DNA of 54,375 nt, taken from contig JAFMKU010000009.1 of the NCBI GenBank assembly GCA_017852795.1, positions 1 to 54,375 of the forward strand, read 5' to 3'. Both the position numbers and the translations under genes were made by a program. Below the pieces are notes generated by a model. That model was not told the origin of the DNA, did no database searches, and saw only the letters and a program-made list of their open reading frames with translations. The DNA is from Candidatus Neomicrothrix sp. (GTDB lineage Bacteria > Actinomycetota > Acidimicrobiia > Acidimicrobiales > Aldehydirespiratoraceae). Below, in pieces: positions 16,880 through 24,760 of the stretch (positions are counted from its first letter, which is position 1; every line of letters starts with the position of its first letter).

Positions 16880-17776
16880 CTATTCGAACCTCGGTTCGTC
16901 CCACCAAGGAAACGTGGCCGGAAGGTCACGGCTTGGACGGTTCGGAAACTCCGGTGGTCGCTTGGCCAGAAAGCTGGTGACCCCTTCGGCAACATCGGCA
17001 CCGGCTCCTAACTCGGCAATCAGCCGACTGTCGATCTTGTGGGCTTTCATTGGATGATCCGCCCCGAGCATCCTCCACAACAACTGTCGGCTGGTTGCCA
17101 CCGACACCGCCGAGGTCGATTCGGTAAACGACCGGGCCACCGCATGGGCGGCATCAAGGAGGTCTCCGGCGGGGTGCACGCTGCGGACCAGGCCGCCGTC
17201 GGCAGCCTCGTTGGCATCAAGTAGGCGCCCACTGAACACCCAATCGAGTGCGGTACTTATCCCGACGACCCGGGGGAGAAACCAGCTTGATGCCGCCTCA
17301 GGGACCAATCCTCGGCGGGAGAAAACAAACCCGATACGGGCGGTGTCTGATGCGAGACGGATGTCCATCGGCAGGGTCATGGTGGCTCCGATCCCGACCG
17401 CGGGGCCGTTGATGGCGGCGATGACCGGTTTGAGCGAAGCGAAGATCCGCAGGGTAAGGATCCCACCCCCGTCGCGGTGCACCGAGCTACCCACCGCAGG
17501 GTCGGCTGTTCGCGGTTTGGCTCCCGGGTCGTCGCCGGTGCCGTGGTAATCAAACGTGCCCGCGCCGGCCGAAAGGTCAGCGCCGGCGCAGAACGCCCGA
17601 CCCTCACCGGTCACGATCACCGCTCGTACGTCATCGTCGGCGTCGGTTTCGTCAAAGGCCGCGACCATTTCGGTCAGCATGGTGGCGGTGAAGGCGTTGA
17701 GCTTGTCGGGCCGGTTGAGGGTGATGGTGGCAACCCCCGCTTCTTTGGTCAGGCGGATCTCGGTAGGTGAGCTCAC
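16880..17776 (-). CDS. Enoyl-CoA hydratase/isomerase family protein
   Basis: A 298-residue crotonase: VATITLNRPDKLNAFT, AFCAGADLS for the first oxyanion-hole strand, and INGPAVGIGATMTLPMDIRLAS for the second. GLVPEAASSW has a Glu in the second catalytic position. The fold suits hydration or isomerisation of an enoyl-CoA. The start is the GTG at 17776, 5 nt after AAAGGAG; the ORF-track start at 17815 has no such site. It ends 7 bases from the convergent SulP stop. The insertion GTFDYHGTGDDPGAKPRTADPAVG near the active-site loop is longer than in typical hydratases. Confidence 0.88.
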   Translation of the reverse strand: MSSPTEIRLTKEAGVATITLNRPDKLNAFTATMLTEMVAAFDETDADDDVRAVIVTGEGRAFCAGADLSAGAGTFDYHGTGDDPGAKPRTADPAVGSSVHRDGGGILTLRIFASLKPVIAAINGPAVGIGATMTLPMDIRLASDTARIGFVFSRRGLVPEAASSWFLPRVVGISTALDWVFSGRLLDANEAADGGLVRSVHPAGDLLDAAHAVARSFTESTSAVSVATSRQLLWRMLGADHPMKAHKIDSRLIAELGAGADVAEGVTSFLAKRPPEFPNRPSRDLPATFPWWDEPRFE

Positions 17777-17781
17777 GGGTG

Positions 17782-17788
17782 CTCCTTT
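17782..17788 (-). promoter_or_regulatory. Shine-Dalgarno AAAGGAG deciding the GTG start of the enoyl-CoA hydratase
   Basis: AAAGGAG on the minus strand is 5 nt upstream of the GTG at 17776, which rejects the longer track ORF. Confidence 0.75.
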
Positions 17789-17892
17789 CGGCTGCGTTGA
17801 GCGTAGGCCAGTCATCGCACCGAGTTTTCACTCGTTGGGCAAAGGCCAAGGAGAGTTGCTCGCAACGCCGCCAGATGCGGTAAAACTTGCAC

Positions 17893-18672
17893 ATGAGAAC
17901 TCTGCGTCAACGCTGGGCCGACGGTGAAAACACCACCGGTGGATGGCTTTCAATCCCCGCCACGCTTTCGGCTGAGGTGATGGCTCGGGCCGGGTTCGAT
18001 TATGTCTGCGTCGACACCCAACACGGTGCGATTGACTATCAGGCTGCGGTGGAGTTGATCCGGGCCATCGAGCATGGGGGCTCGATTCCGATCGTGCGGG
18101 TTCCTTGGAACGAGCCAGGGATCATCGGCAAGATGCTTGACGCCGGGGCGCAAGGGGTCATCATCCCGATGGTGAACTCGGTGGCCGAAGCCGAAGCAGC
18201 CGTGTCGGCTTGCCGCTACGCCCCCGACGGTTCACGTTCCTACGGTCCGACCGTGAGCCGGATCCGCCGCGACGACTATCTGGAATGGGCCAGCGACAAC
18301 GTGGCGGTGATCCCGATGATCGAAACCCGTCAGGCCGTGGACGCCATCGGTGACATTCTGAAGGTGCCCGGGATCGACGGTGTCTACGTCGGACCCGCTG
18401 ATTTGTCGTTGACGCTCGGCCTGCCCCCCGGGAACAACGATGGCGAACCGGCCTTTGACACGGCTTACGAAACGATCGTTGCGGCTTGTCGAGCCGCGGG
18501 GGTTGCCGCGGGCTGTCACGCCACCGCGTCGCTCGTTGCGAGACGCAACCAGCAAGGGTTCCAGATGGTCACCGCCACGGCTGACCAGTTGGCGTTGGCC
18601 GAAGGAGCAGCCCTGGCGTTGGCCGAAGCCCGGGGTGACATCGAACGCAGCTCAGGCGGGTCGTTGTACTGA
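17893..18672 (+). CDS. HpcH/HpaI-type class II pyruvate aldolase
   Basis: The 259-residue TIM-barrel protein matches 2-keto-3-deoxy-L-rhamnonate and 4-hydroxy-2-oxoheptanedioate aldolases: GGWLSIPATLSAEVMARAGFDYVCVDTQHG, VRVPWNEPGIIGKMLDAGAQGVIIP, the metal-ligand strand VIPMIET, and the second ligand strand VYVGPADLSLTLG. It splits a 2-keto-4-hydroxy acid into pyruvate and an aldehyde using a divalent metal. ATG 17893 is preferred to the TTG at 17887. It is divergent from the enoyl-CoA hydratase and followed 33 bases later by another crotonase. The sugar acid or aromatic substrate is unknown. Confidence 0.88.
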   Translation: MRTLRQRWADGENTTGGWLSIPATLSAEVMARAGFDYVCVDTQHGAIDYQAAVELIRAIEHGGSIPIVRVPWNEPGIIGKMLDAGAQGVIIPMVNSVAEAEAAVSACRYAPDGSRSYGPTVSRIRRDDYLEWASDNVAVIPMIETRQAVDAIGDILKVPGIDGVYVGPADLSLTLGLPPGNNDGEPAFDTAYETIVAACRAAGVAAGCHATASLVARRNQQGFQMVTATADQLALAEGAALALAEARGDIERSSGGSLY

Positions 18673-18698
18673 CACCGGCCGGTCCTGGTTGCTACCCT
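18669..18698 (+). promoter_or_regulatory. Predicted leaderless promoter of the second enoyl-CoA hydratase
   Basis: CTGACA (18669-18674), 18 bases, TACCCT (18693-18698), then 7 nt to the ATG at 18706. The -35 box overlaps the stop of the aldolase gene. No Shine-Dalgarno is present. Confidence 0.5.
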
Positions 18699-18705
18699 CA
18701 ACCCC

Positions 18706-19482
18706 ATGGCCTACGAACGAATTCGGGTGGAACGCTCAGGTGCGGTAGTCACGGTGACGCTCGCCAACCCAGACCAGCGCAACGTTCTGGCCCGTGAGAC
18801 GTTGGCCGAACTCACCGATGCGTTGCGAACGATCGGTGACTCTGATGCGCTTGGTGTGGTCATCGCCGCCGACGGTCCGGTGTTCTCCGCTGGCCACAAC
18901 TTCGGTGACATGCTCGGGGCGAGCGAAGCAGAAGCTCGAGAACTGTTCGATCGCTGCGCCGAGATGATGTTGCTCATTCAGCAGCTGCCGCAGGTGGTGG
19001 TGGCCCGGGTTCACGCGCTCGCCACTGCCGCCGGCTGCCAACTGGTGTCGATGTGTGACCTTGCGGTTGCGGCCGAATCGGCGAGCTTTCAAGCCCCGGG
19101 CGGCAAAGGCGGTCTGTTCTGCCACACCCCGATGGTGGGCATCGCCCGTTCGGTCGGCCGGAAACGAGGGTTGGAACTGGCGCTCACGGGCGACCCGATT
19201 AGTGCCGAAACCGCAGCGGACTGGGGTCTGGTCAACCGGGTAGTTCCCGATGACGAACTCGTAGCCGCCACCGACGACCTTTTGGCTCGAGCCACGCGGG
19301 GGTCGGCAACCTCCAAAGCCATCGGCAAACAGGCCTACTACACGCAGGTTGATCTGCCCCAAGAAGAGGCCTACGCCTACACCTCGACGGTGATGGCAGC
19401 CGGGGTGGTAGCCCCCGACGGTCAAGAAGGAATCGACGCGTTCGTCAACAAGCGTCGAGCCGAGTTCGGCCCCCGTCAATAA
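18706..19482 (+). CDS. Enoyl-CoA hydratase family protein (ECHDC3-like)
   Basis: The 258-residue crotonase carries VTVTLANPDQRNVLA, VFSAGHNFGDM (first oxyanion-hole loop), HALATAAGCQLVSMCDLAVAAE (second loop), and CHTPMVGIARSVGRKRGLELALTG. The HNFGDM and CHTPMV motifs resemble the ECHDC3 branch, whose members often lack one of the two catalytic glutamates; here the second Glu position appears to be Pro/Met, so classic hydratase activity is doubtful. It is convergent with the acyl-CoA dehydrogenase of the carboxylase operon, 39 bases away. A modifying or editing acyl-CoA hydrolase/isomerase role is possible. Confidence 0.83.
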   Translation: MAYERIRVERSGAVVTVTLANPDQRNVLARETLAELTDALRTIGDSDALGVVIAADGPVFSAGHNFGDMLGASEAEARELFDRCAEMMLLIQQLPQVVVARVHALATAAGCQLVSMCDLAVAAESASFQAPGGKGGLFCHTPMVGIARSVGRKRGLELALTGDPISAETAADWGLVNRVVPDDELVAATDDLLARATRGSATSKAIGKQAYYTQVDLPQEEAYAYTSTVMAAGVVAPDGQEGIDAFVNKRRAEFGPRQ

Positions 19483-19521
19483 CCGAGAACCCCGGTCTGG
19501 ACCCGAGAAGCAGGCGCCGGT

Positions 19522-20658
19522 TTAGGACCGCTTGGCGACTTCTTCGAGCATGACTTCGGTTGCGCCCCCGCCAATCGGCAGGATGCGGGCGTCTCGTTCC
19601 ATCCGCTCGATCGCTGACTCGCGCATGTACCCCATGCCACCGTGGAACTGCATGCAGTCGTACATGATCTGGTTGACGACCTCACAGCCGAACGCTTTGA
19701 CCCCGGACATTTCCCGAACGTTGTCCTGACCGGCGTCGTGGAGCCAGGCCGCGTGATACATCGAGGCGCGAACCGCATCGATCCGGGCCTGGTTCATGGC
19801 CATGCGCTGCCGGATCGCTCCCAGGTCGTAGAGCGTGGCCCCGAACGCGTTGCGGTTCTTGCAGTAGTCGTTGGTCATGTCGATGGCTTTCTGGGCGGCA
19901 CCGATCCCCATGCCGACCAGAACCATGCGCTCGTTTTGGAAATTCTTCATGGTTTCGTAGAAGCCGCGGTGAAGCGTTCCGAGAATGTTCTCCGACGGGA
20001 CCCAGACGTCGTCGAGCAGCAACTCGGCGGTGTCGGAACACCGCCAACCGTGCTTGTCGAGCTTGTTCGCCACGCTGAACCCCTCGGTGCCTTTGGGAAC
20101 CAGAAACATGGTGATCCCGTATTTGTTGTCGGGGTCGGTGCGGGCGGCAACGATGGTCATGTCGCCGTACACGGCGTTGGTGATGTAGAGCTTGCGGCCG
20201 TTGATCCGCCAACCGTCCCCATCGGCAACGGCGGAGGTTCGGATACCTGCCACGTCAGAACCGGCGTCGGGTTCGCTCACCCCGATGGACAAGATGGCGT
20301 CGCCGCTGAGCATCCGGGGCACCCATTCGGCGAGCTGTTCGGGCGAACCCGAGTTGATGAGGTGAGGGCCAGCCATGTCGGTGTGGACCAGCACGGTCAC
20401 GTCGAAACCGGCAAACGTTGACGCCCCCAACCCTTCGGAGAACACCGCCGAAGCCAGCATCCCAAGTCCCAGACCTCCGTGTTCGACCGGAACCCGAAGT
20501 CCGAACATCCCGAGGTCGCCCATGCGGCGCAGCACGTCACGGGGGACTTTGCCCGCTTCCTCCCAAGCATCACCGTGGGGGGTGACTTCGTGGGTAACGA
20601 AACTCACGGTCTGGTCGTAGATCGCTTCGAGTTCGTCGTTCATGTAGGCGTTACGCAT
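19522..20658 (-). CDS. Acyl-CoA dehydrogenase
   Basis: This 378-residue flavoprotein shows the three ACAD domains: a helical N-terminus, the beta domain with LSIGVSEPDAGSDVAG and WRINGRKLYITNAVYGD, and the C-terminal four-helix bundle. The bundle contains KNRNAFGATLYDLGAIRQRMA, QFHGGMGYMRESAIERMERDAR and GGATEVM, the region around the FAD-binding site. It oxidises acyl-CoA to enoyl-CoA. A Shine-Dalgarno AAAGGAA lies inside the end of the biotin carboxylase gene, which this gene overlaps by 8 bases. It is the last gene of the TetR operon, which resembles leucine/isovalerate or terpenoid acid clusters, so isovaleryl-CoA or a related branched acyl-CoA is plausible. Confidence 0.9.
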   Translation of the reverse strand: MRNAYMNDELEAIYDQTVSFVTHEVTPHGDAWEEAGKVPRDVLRRMGDLGMFGLRVPVEHGGLGLGMLASAVFSEGLGASTFAGFDVTVLVHTDMAGPHLINSGSPEQLAEWVPRMLSGDAILSIGVSEPDAGSDVAGIRTSAVADGDGWRINGRKLYITNAVYGDMTIVAARTDPDNKYGITMFLVPKGTEGFSVANKLDKHGWRCSDTAELLLDDVWVPSENILGTLHRGFYETMKNFQNERMVLVGMGIGAAQKAIDMTNDYCKNRNAFGATLYDLGAIRQRMAMNQARIDAVRASMYHAAWLHDAGQDNVREMSGVKAFGCEVVNQIMYDCMQFHGGMGYMRESAIERMERDARILPIGGGATEVMLEEVAKRS

Positions 20659-22507
20659 TGGTTTCCTTTCTGAAAGTCACGAGGGTTTGGCCGGATTCGA
20701 CTTGGTCACCGACCGTGACCCGCACCTCGTCAACGGTTCCGTTTCCACCCGCGGTGAGTGTGTGCAGCATCTTCATCGCTTCGATCACCACGATGGGTTC
20801 GTCCCCGCTGACGATCTGACCGGGCACGACCGGGACTTCGGCGATTACTGCCGGGAACGGCGCGGTGACCGCATTGGCCTCACCTCGGCCTGAGGTCACG
20901 TCGGGAGCCCACTGCTGCGAGCGACTCAACCGGGTGAAGGTGAACGACTGGCCCCGATAGTTGACCGTGATATCTGAACCGCGGACCGAGAAGTTCGCTG
21001 GCGGTTTGGGATGTGACGGGTCAGGGAGTTCGTGACCAACGCCGTGCTGGTCGACCAACATCACGGTTCGTGATGGACGGTGGGGGGTGAAGCGGCGATC
21101 GGTTCCGCCCCACGGGCCGGCGCCGATCGCGGTAGACACCTCGGCCGCCAAACCGGCCGCTTCAAAGGTGCCGTAGTCGTCAGGGAGCGAGGTTTCGTCG
21201 AGAAAGCGGGTGGTGATTTCGGCGGCAACAAAGTTGGGATGGTCGATCAGCCAGCGGTGGAACCCGGTGTTGGTGACAACTCCACCGATCAACAACTCGT
21301 CGAGCGCCGTTCGAAGCGCAGCGGTTGCCTCGGTCCGGGTCGGGCCATGCACGATGAGTTTGGCGATCATGGGGTCGTAGTGGGGGGTGATGGTTGAACC
21401 ATCGGTGATAGCCGCGTCCCAGCGAGCTGACGGAACCCGCAGGCCGGTCACCGTCCCGGTTTGCGGGGTGAAACCGGTGGCCGGGTCTTCCGCGTTGATT
21501 CGGGCTTCGATGGCGTGGCCTTGGAACGCGACGTCGGCTTGGGTGATGGTCAACGGTCGGCCTTCGGCAACCAGCAACTGAAGTTCGACGAGGTCGAATC
21601 CGGTGATCTCCTCGGTCACCGGGTGTTCAACCTGAAGCCGAGTGTTCATCTCGAGAAAGAAAAACGATTCGTCGTTGGCGTCGACCACAAACTCGACGGT
21701 TCCCGTCGAGTCGTATCCGATGGATTCGGCGAGTCGCACCGCCGCCGCTCGGAGTTCGCGGTCCACGTTGGGGCTCAGGTTTGGCGCCGGTGCCTCCTCC
21801 AAGAGTTTCTGGTAGCGGCGCTGAACCGAACATTCACGGGTTCCCAAATCGAGGACGTGGCCGTGTTTGTCGCCCACCACTTGCACCTCAATGTGGCGGG
21901 GTCGAGTGATGAAACGCTCGACAATGACCCGACCGTCAGCAAACGACCGTTCGGCTTCGCTGACGGCTTCGCTGAGCGCGGCAGAAAACGCCTGCGGTTC
22001 GGCGGCGATACGAATCCCTTTGCCTCCACCACCCGCCGCGGCTTTGATCAGCACCGGATATCCGAGCTGTTGCGCGGCGGCGGCGAGGTCGTCGGGTTGT
22101 TGGCTGTCGGAGTAGCCGGGGATGGTCGGGACGCCAGCCTGATCCGCAAGTTGCCGGGCTTCGATCTTTGACCCCATGACCCGAATGGCGTGAGGGGAAG
22201 GACCAACCCAGATCAGACCGGCTGCGGTGACCGCCTCGGCGAAACCCGGGTTTTCTGACAGGAAGCCGTAGCCGGGATGGATGGCATCGGCGTTGGTTTC
22301 GTTGGCCACGGCCAGAATTCGTTCGACCGAAAGGTACGACTCGGCGAGCGACGCCGGTCCGAGCAGCACCGCTTCGGTGGCTTCGCGGGTGAACGGGGCA
22401 TCACGGTCAGGCTCGGCGTAGACGGCGACGGTCTGATGACCAAGCCGTTGAGCCGTTGCGTTGATGCGGCGGGCGATCTCGCCCCGGTTAGCGATCAAGA
22501 TTTTCAT
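20651..22507 (-). CDS. Acyl-CoA carboxylase alpha subunit (biotin carboxylase-BCCP)
   Basis: The 618-residue protein has the biotin carboxylase start MKILIANRGEIARRI, the ATP-grasp loop AAAGGGGKGIRIA, and the catalytic strand EMNTRLQVEHPVTE. The C-terminal biotinyl domain carries IEAMKMLHTL with the biotinylated lysine near residue 578. It carboxylates biotin with ATP and bicarbonate and passes it to the beta subunit encoded 7 bases upstream. The linker between the BC and BCCP domains (about 450-540) is the region that binds the CT partner. Together with the CT sequence it looks like a 3-methylcrotonyl-CoA or geranyl-CoA type enzyme rather than the acetyl/propionyl-CoA housekeeping complex. 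Confidence 0.9.
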   Translation of the reverse strand: MKILIANRGEIARRINATAQRLGHQTVAVYAEPDRDAPFTREATEAVLLGPASLAESYLSVERILAVANETNADAIHPGYGFLSENPGFAEAVTAAGLIWVGPSPHAIRVMGSKIEARQLADQAGVPTIPGYSDSQQPDDLAAAAQQLGYPVLIKAAAGGGGKGIRIAAEPQAFSAALSEAVSEAERSFADGRVIVERFITRPRHIEVQVVGDKHGHVLDLGTRECSVQRRYQKLLEEAPAPNLSPNVDRELRAAAVRLAESIGYDSTGTVEFVVDANDESFFFLEMNTRLQVEHPVTEEITGFDLVELQLLVAEGRPLTITQADVAFQGHAIEARINAEDPATGFTPQTGTVTGLRVPSARWDAAITDGSTITPHYDPMIAKLIVHGPTRTEATAALRTALDELLIGGVVTNTGFHRWLIDHPNFVAAEITTRFLDETSLPDDYGTFEAAGLAAEVSTAIGAGPWGGTDRRFTPHRPSRTVMLVDQHGVGHELPDPSHPKPPANFSVRGSDITVNYRGQSFTFTRLSRSQQWAPDVTSGRGEANAVTAPFPAVIAEVPVVPGQIVSGDEPIVVIEAMKMLHTLTAGGNGTVDEVRVTVGDQVESGQTLVTFRKETNA

Positions 22508-22514
22508 AGCCGGT

Positions 22515-24137
22515 TCACATCCGGTAGACGAGCCCGTTACCCCGAGCAGGTTCGTCTTGTCGAGCGGCGAGAGCTAGGCAGAGCCCGAGCGCGTCGCGGG
22601 TGTCGACCGGGTCGATGAGCCCATCGTCCCAGAGCCGAGCCGTGGCGTAGTACGGGTCGGATTGGGTTTCGTATTGGGAACGAACCTCGGCCCGGATCGC
22701 GTCGAGTTGTTCGTCGGTGGTTTCGTCGCCTTTCAGACCGGCTCGGCGGATGTCAACCAGCACCGTTTCGGCGGTGTCGGCGGCCATGGTGGCGATCCGC
22801 GAGTTGGGCCAGGCGAACAGCATTCGAGGGTTGAAACCGCGACCGCACATGCCGTAGTTGCCGGCCCCGTACGACCCGCCAATGAGCACCGTGTATTTGG
22901 CGACGGTGGCGTTGGCGACTGCAGCCACCATCTTGGCGCCGTGTTTGGCAATCCCGGCGATCTCGGAGTCTCGTCCCACCATGTACCCGGAGGTGTTTTG
23001 GAGGAACAACAGCGGAATTCGTCGTTGTTCGCAGAGTTCGATGAAGTGGGTGGCTTTGAGCGCAGCTTCGCTGAAAATGATGCCGTTGTTGGCGACGATC
23101 CCGACGAGGTGCCCCCAGATGCGGGCAAATCCGGTGATGATCGACGTTCCCCATTCGGGTTTGAATTCACCAAACTCGGAGCCGTCCACGATCCGGGCGA
23201 TGATCTCGGTGGCATCGAAAGGAACCCGGTCATCGGCGGAGACGATCCCGTAGATTTCGGCAGGGTCATAGGCCGGTTCGGCTGGCTCGGACCAGTCCGC
23301 CCAAGGTTGCCGGTCGGTGATCCGACGCTGGTTGGTGGTCTGGCAGATCTCACGAAGGCGACCGTAGGCTTCGGCTTCGGTGGCAGCGCGGTAGTCGCTG
23401 ACCCCGGAACGCTGCGTGTGAAGCGCCGCACCACCGAGGTCGTCGGGTTCGACAATCTCACCGAGCGCGGCTTTCACAATCGGCGGTCCGCCAAGGAAGA
23501 TACGGCCGATGCCTTCGACCATGATGACCTCGTCGGACAACGCGGGGACGTAGGCGCCCCCCGCGGTGCAGCCACCAAGGACGACCGACAGTTGCGGGAG
23601 TCCAGCGGCCGAGAGACGAGCCTGCCGGTAGAAGCTCCCGCCAAAGTGGTCTTTGTCGGGGAAGATCTCGTCCTGCAAGGGCAGAAACGCCCCACCGGAG
23701 TCGACGAGGTAGATCACTCCGAGGTCGTTTTCGGCGGCGATGTCCTGCGCTCGCACGTGCTTTTTGATCGCGGCGGGAACCAACGAGCCACCTTTGACCG
23801 TGGCGTCATTGGCGATGATCACCCAGGGCACTCCGTGAATGATTCCGATCCCGGTGACGATCCCGGCACCCGGCACCTCGTTGTCGTACAGGCCGTACGC
23901 GGCCAGCGTCGAAAACTCAAGGAACGCGGTGCGGCGATCGGTAATCATGTCGATCCGGTCCCGAACCAGCACCTTGTGGCGCCCGAGGTGGCGTTCGATT
24001 GACCGTTGGCGACCGGGGCCACCGTCGATGGCCCACGTCTGACGTTCCCGAAGGGTGTCGGTGAGATCCCGGTAGGCCTCGGTGTTGGTCTGGAAGGTGA
24101 CGCTGCCGGTGTCGATCCGTGAACTGATCGGTCTCAT
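22515..24137 (-). CDS. Acyl-CoA carboxylase beta subunit (methylcrotonyl-CoA carboxylase type)
   Basis: The 540-residue carboxyltransferase has GRHKVLVRDRIDMI, GGCTAGGAYVPALSDE for the N-domain oxyanion hole, and in the C-domain GYMVGRDSEIAGIAKHGAKM and GSYGAGNYGMCGRGFNPRMLFAWP. The latter two are characteristic of the methylcrotonyl/geranyl-CoA branch. Length matches that group (about 535). The ATG at 24137 overlaps the TetR stop as ATGA, so the longer track ORF (24215) is rejected. The gene lies second in the TetR-CT-BC-ACAD operon. Confidence 0.9.
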   Translation of the reverse strand: MRPISSRIDTGSVTFQTNTEAYRDLTDTLRERQTWAIDGGPGRQRSIERHLGRHKVLVRDRIDMITDRRTAFLEFSTLAAYGLYDNEVPGAGIVTGIGIIHGVPWVIIANDATVKGGSLVPAAIKKHVRAQDIAAENDLGVIYLVDSGGAFLPLQDEIFPDKDHFGGSFYRQARLSAAGLPQLSVVLGGCTAGGAYVPALSDEVIMVEGIGRIFLGGPPIVKAALGEIVEPDDLGGAALHTQRSGVSDYRAATEAEAYGRLREICQTTNQRRITDRQPWADWSEPAEPAYDPAEIYGIVSADDRVPFDATEIIARIVDGSEFGEFKPEWGTSIITGFARIWGHLVGIVANNGIIFSEAALKATHFIELCEQRRIPLLFLQNTSGYMVGRDSEIAGIAKHGAKMVAAVANATVAKYTVLIGGSYGAGNYGMCGRGFNPRMLFAWPNSRIATMAADTAETVLVDIRRAGLKGDETTDEQLDAIRAEVRSQYETQSDPYYATARLWDDGLIDPVDTRDALGLCLALAARQDEPARGNGLVYRM

Positions 24138-24718
24138 GATCCGAAACCATCCCAGAATCCGGTGGTGATGACTTCGGCTAGTTCGTCGAGGTTCCCGCGG
24201 TCGGCATCGAACCATTCGATCGTGGAGTTCATGGACCCGAAGAGCGCTAGTCGGCTCAGCCCCAACGGGGTGCCGGGGCGGAGGTGGCCGCCCGCCGCGA
24301 GTTCGGCCAGAAGCTCAGTCCAGCGAGCCTCGTAGGCGTCCCGGATCGGGATGATTTCGGCTCGGACGTCGGGTGGGGCGGTACGGAAAGCGGTGACATG
24401 GGCGGCGGTAAACGGTCCGTTTTCGAACAGGGCCGAAAGGTGGGCTCGGACGTGGATAGCGAGGCGAGCTCGGGGATGGTGCGGTGGTGTGTCCGCGGCG
24501 TCGTCCCACGCTCGTTCCATCACGTCGATGCCCTGCCGGAACACGGCGACGACGATTTCGTTCTTCGAGGCGAAGTGGTAGTAGAGCGAACTGGCTTTCA
24601 TGCCGACGATGTCGGCGATTTGACGAAGCGGCACCCCGTCAATCCCGCGATCAAGCACTAAGGCGGCGGCAACGTCAAGGATTCGCTGACGGCCCGTTGA
24701 GGTGGAGACGGAAGACAC
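24134..24718 (-). CDS. TetR-family repressor of the acyl-CoA carboxylase operon
   Basis: The 194-residue protein starts with a TetR DNA-binding domain: RQRILDVAAALVLDRGIDGVPLRQIADIVGMKASSLYYHFASKNEIV (about 10-55). The ligand-binding C-terminal domain contains few aromatic residues. It is the first gene of the operon and is coupled to the CT gene by ATGA. Its GTG start is 8 bases from a perfect 24-base inverted repeat placed between -35 and -10 boxes, so autorepression relieved by an acyl-CoA is the likely circuit. The ligand is inferred from the operon content only. There is no Shine-Dalgarno, consistent with a leaderless message. Confidence 0.88.
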   Translation of the reverse strand: MSSVSTSTGRQRILDVAAALVLDRGIDGVPLRQIADIVGMKASSLYYHFASKNEIVVAVFRQGIDVMERAWDDAADTPPHHPRARLAIHVRAHLSALFENGPFTAAHVTAFRTAPPDVRAEIIPIRDAYEARWTELLAELAAGGHLRPGTPLGLSRLALFGSMNSTIEWFDADRGNLDELAEVITTGFWDGFGS

Positions 24719-24724
24719 CGCGGC

Positions 24725-24753
24725 ACCCTACCTAACGAACGTTAGGTAGGCAA
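24725..24753 (-). promoter_or_regulatory. Predicted leaderless promoter of the TetR-carboxylase operon
   Basis: On the minus strand TTGCCT (24753-24748), a 17-base spacer and TAGGGT (24730-24725) are followed by 6 nt and the GTG at 24718. The spacing predicts transcription from the start codon. Confidence 0.65.
24727..24750. promoter_or_regulatory. TetR operator, perfect 11+2+11 inverted repeat
   Basis: CCTACCTAACG-AA-CGTTAGGTAGG has two perfect 11-base arms around an AA centre. It covers the last bases of the -35 box, the whole spacer and most of the -10 box, so a bound TetR dimer would exclude RNA polymerase. I saw no second copy elsewhere in the window. Confidence 0.8.
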
Positions 24754-24760
24754 CTGCCTG

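Noticed and set aside
22662-24002. 446-residue plus-strand ORF opposite the carboxyltransferase gene
   Set aside because: Antisense shadow with low-complexity G/V/D-rich composition; the minus-strand protein is diagnostic.
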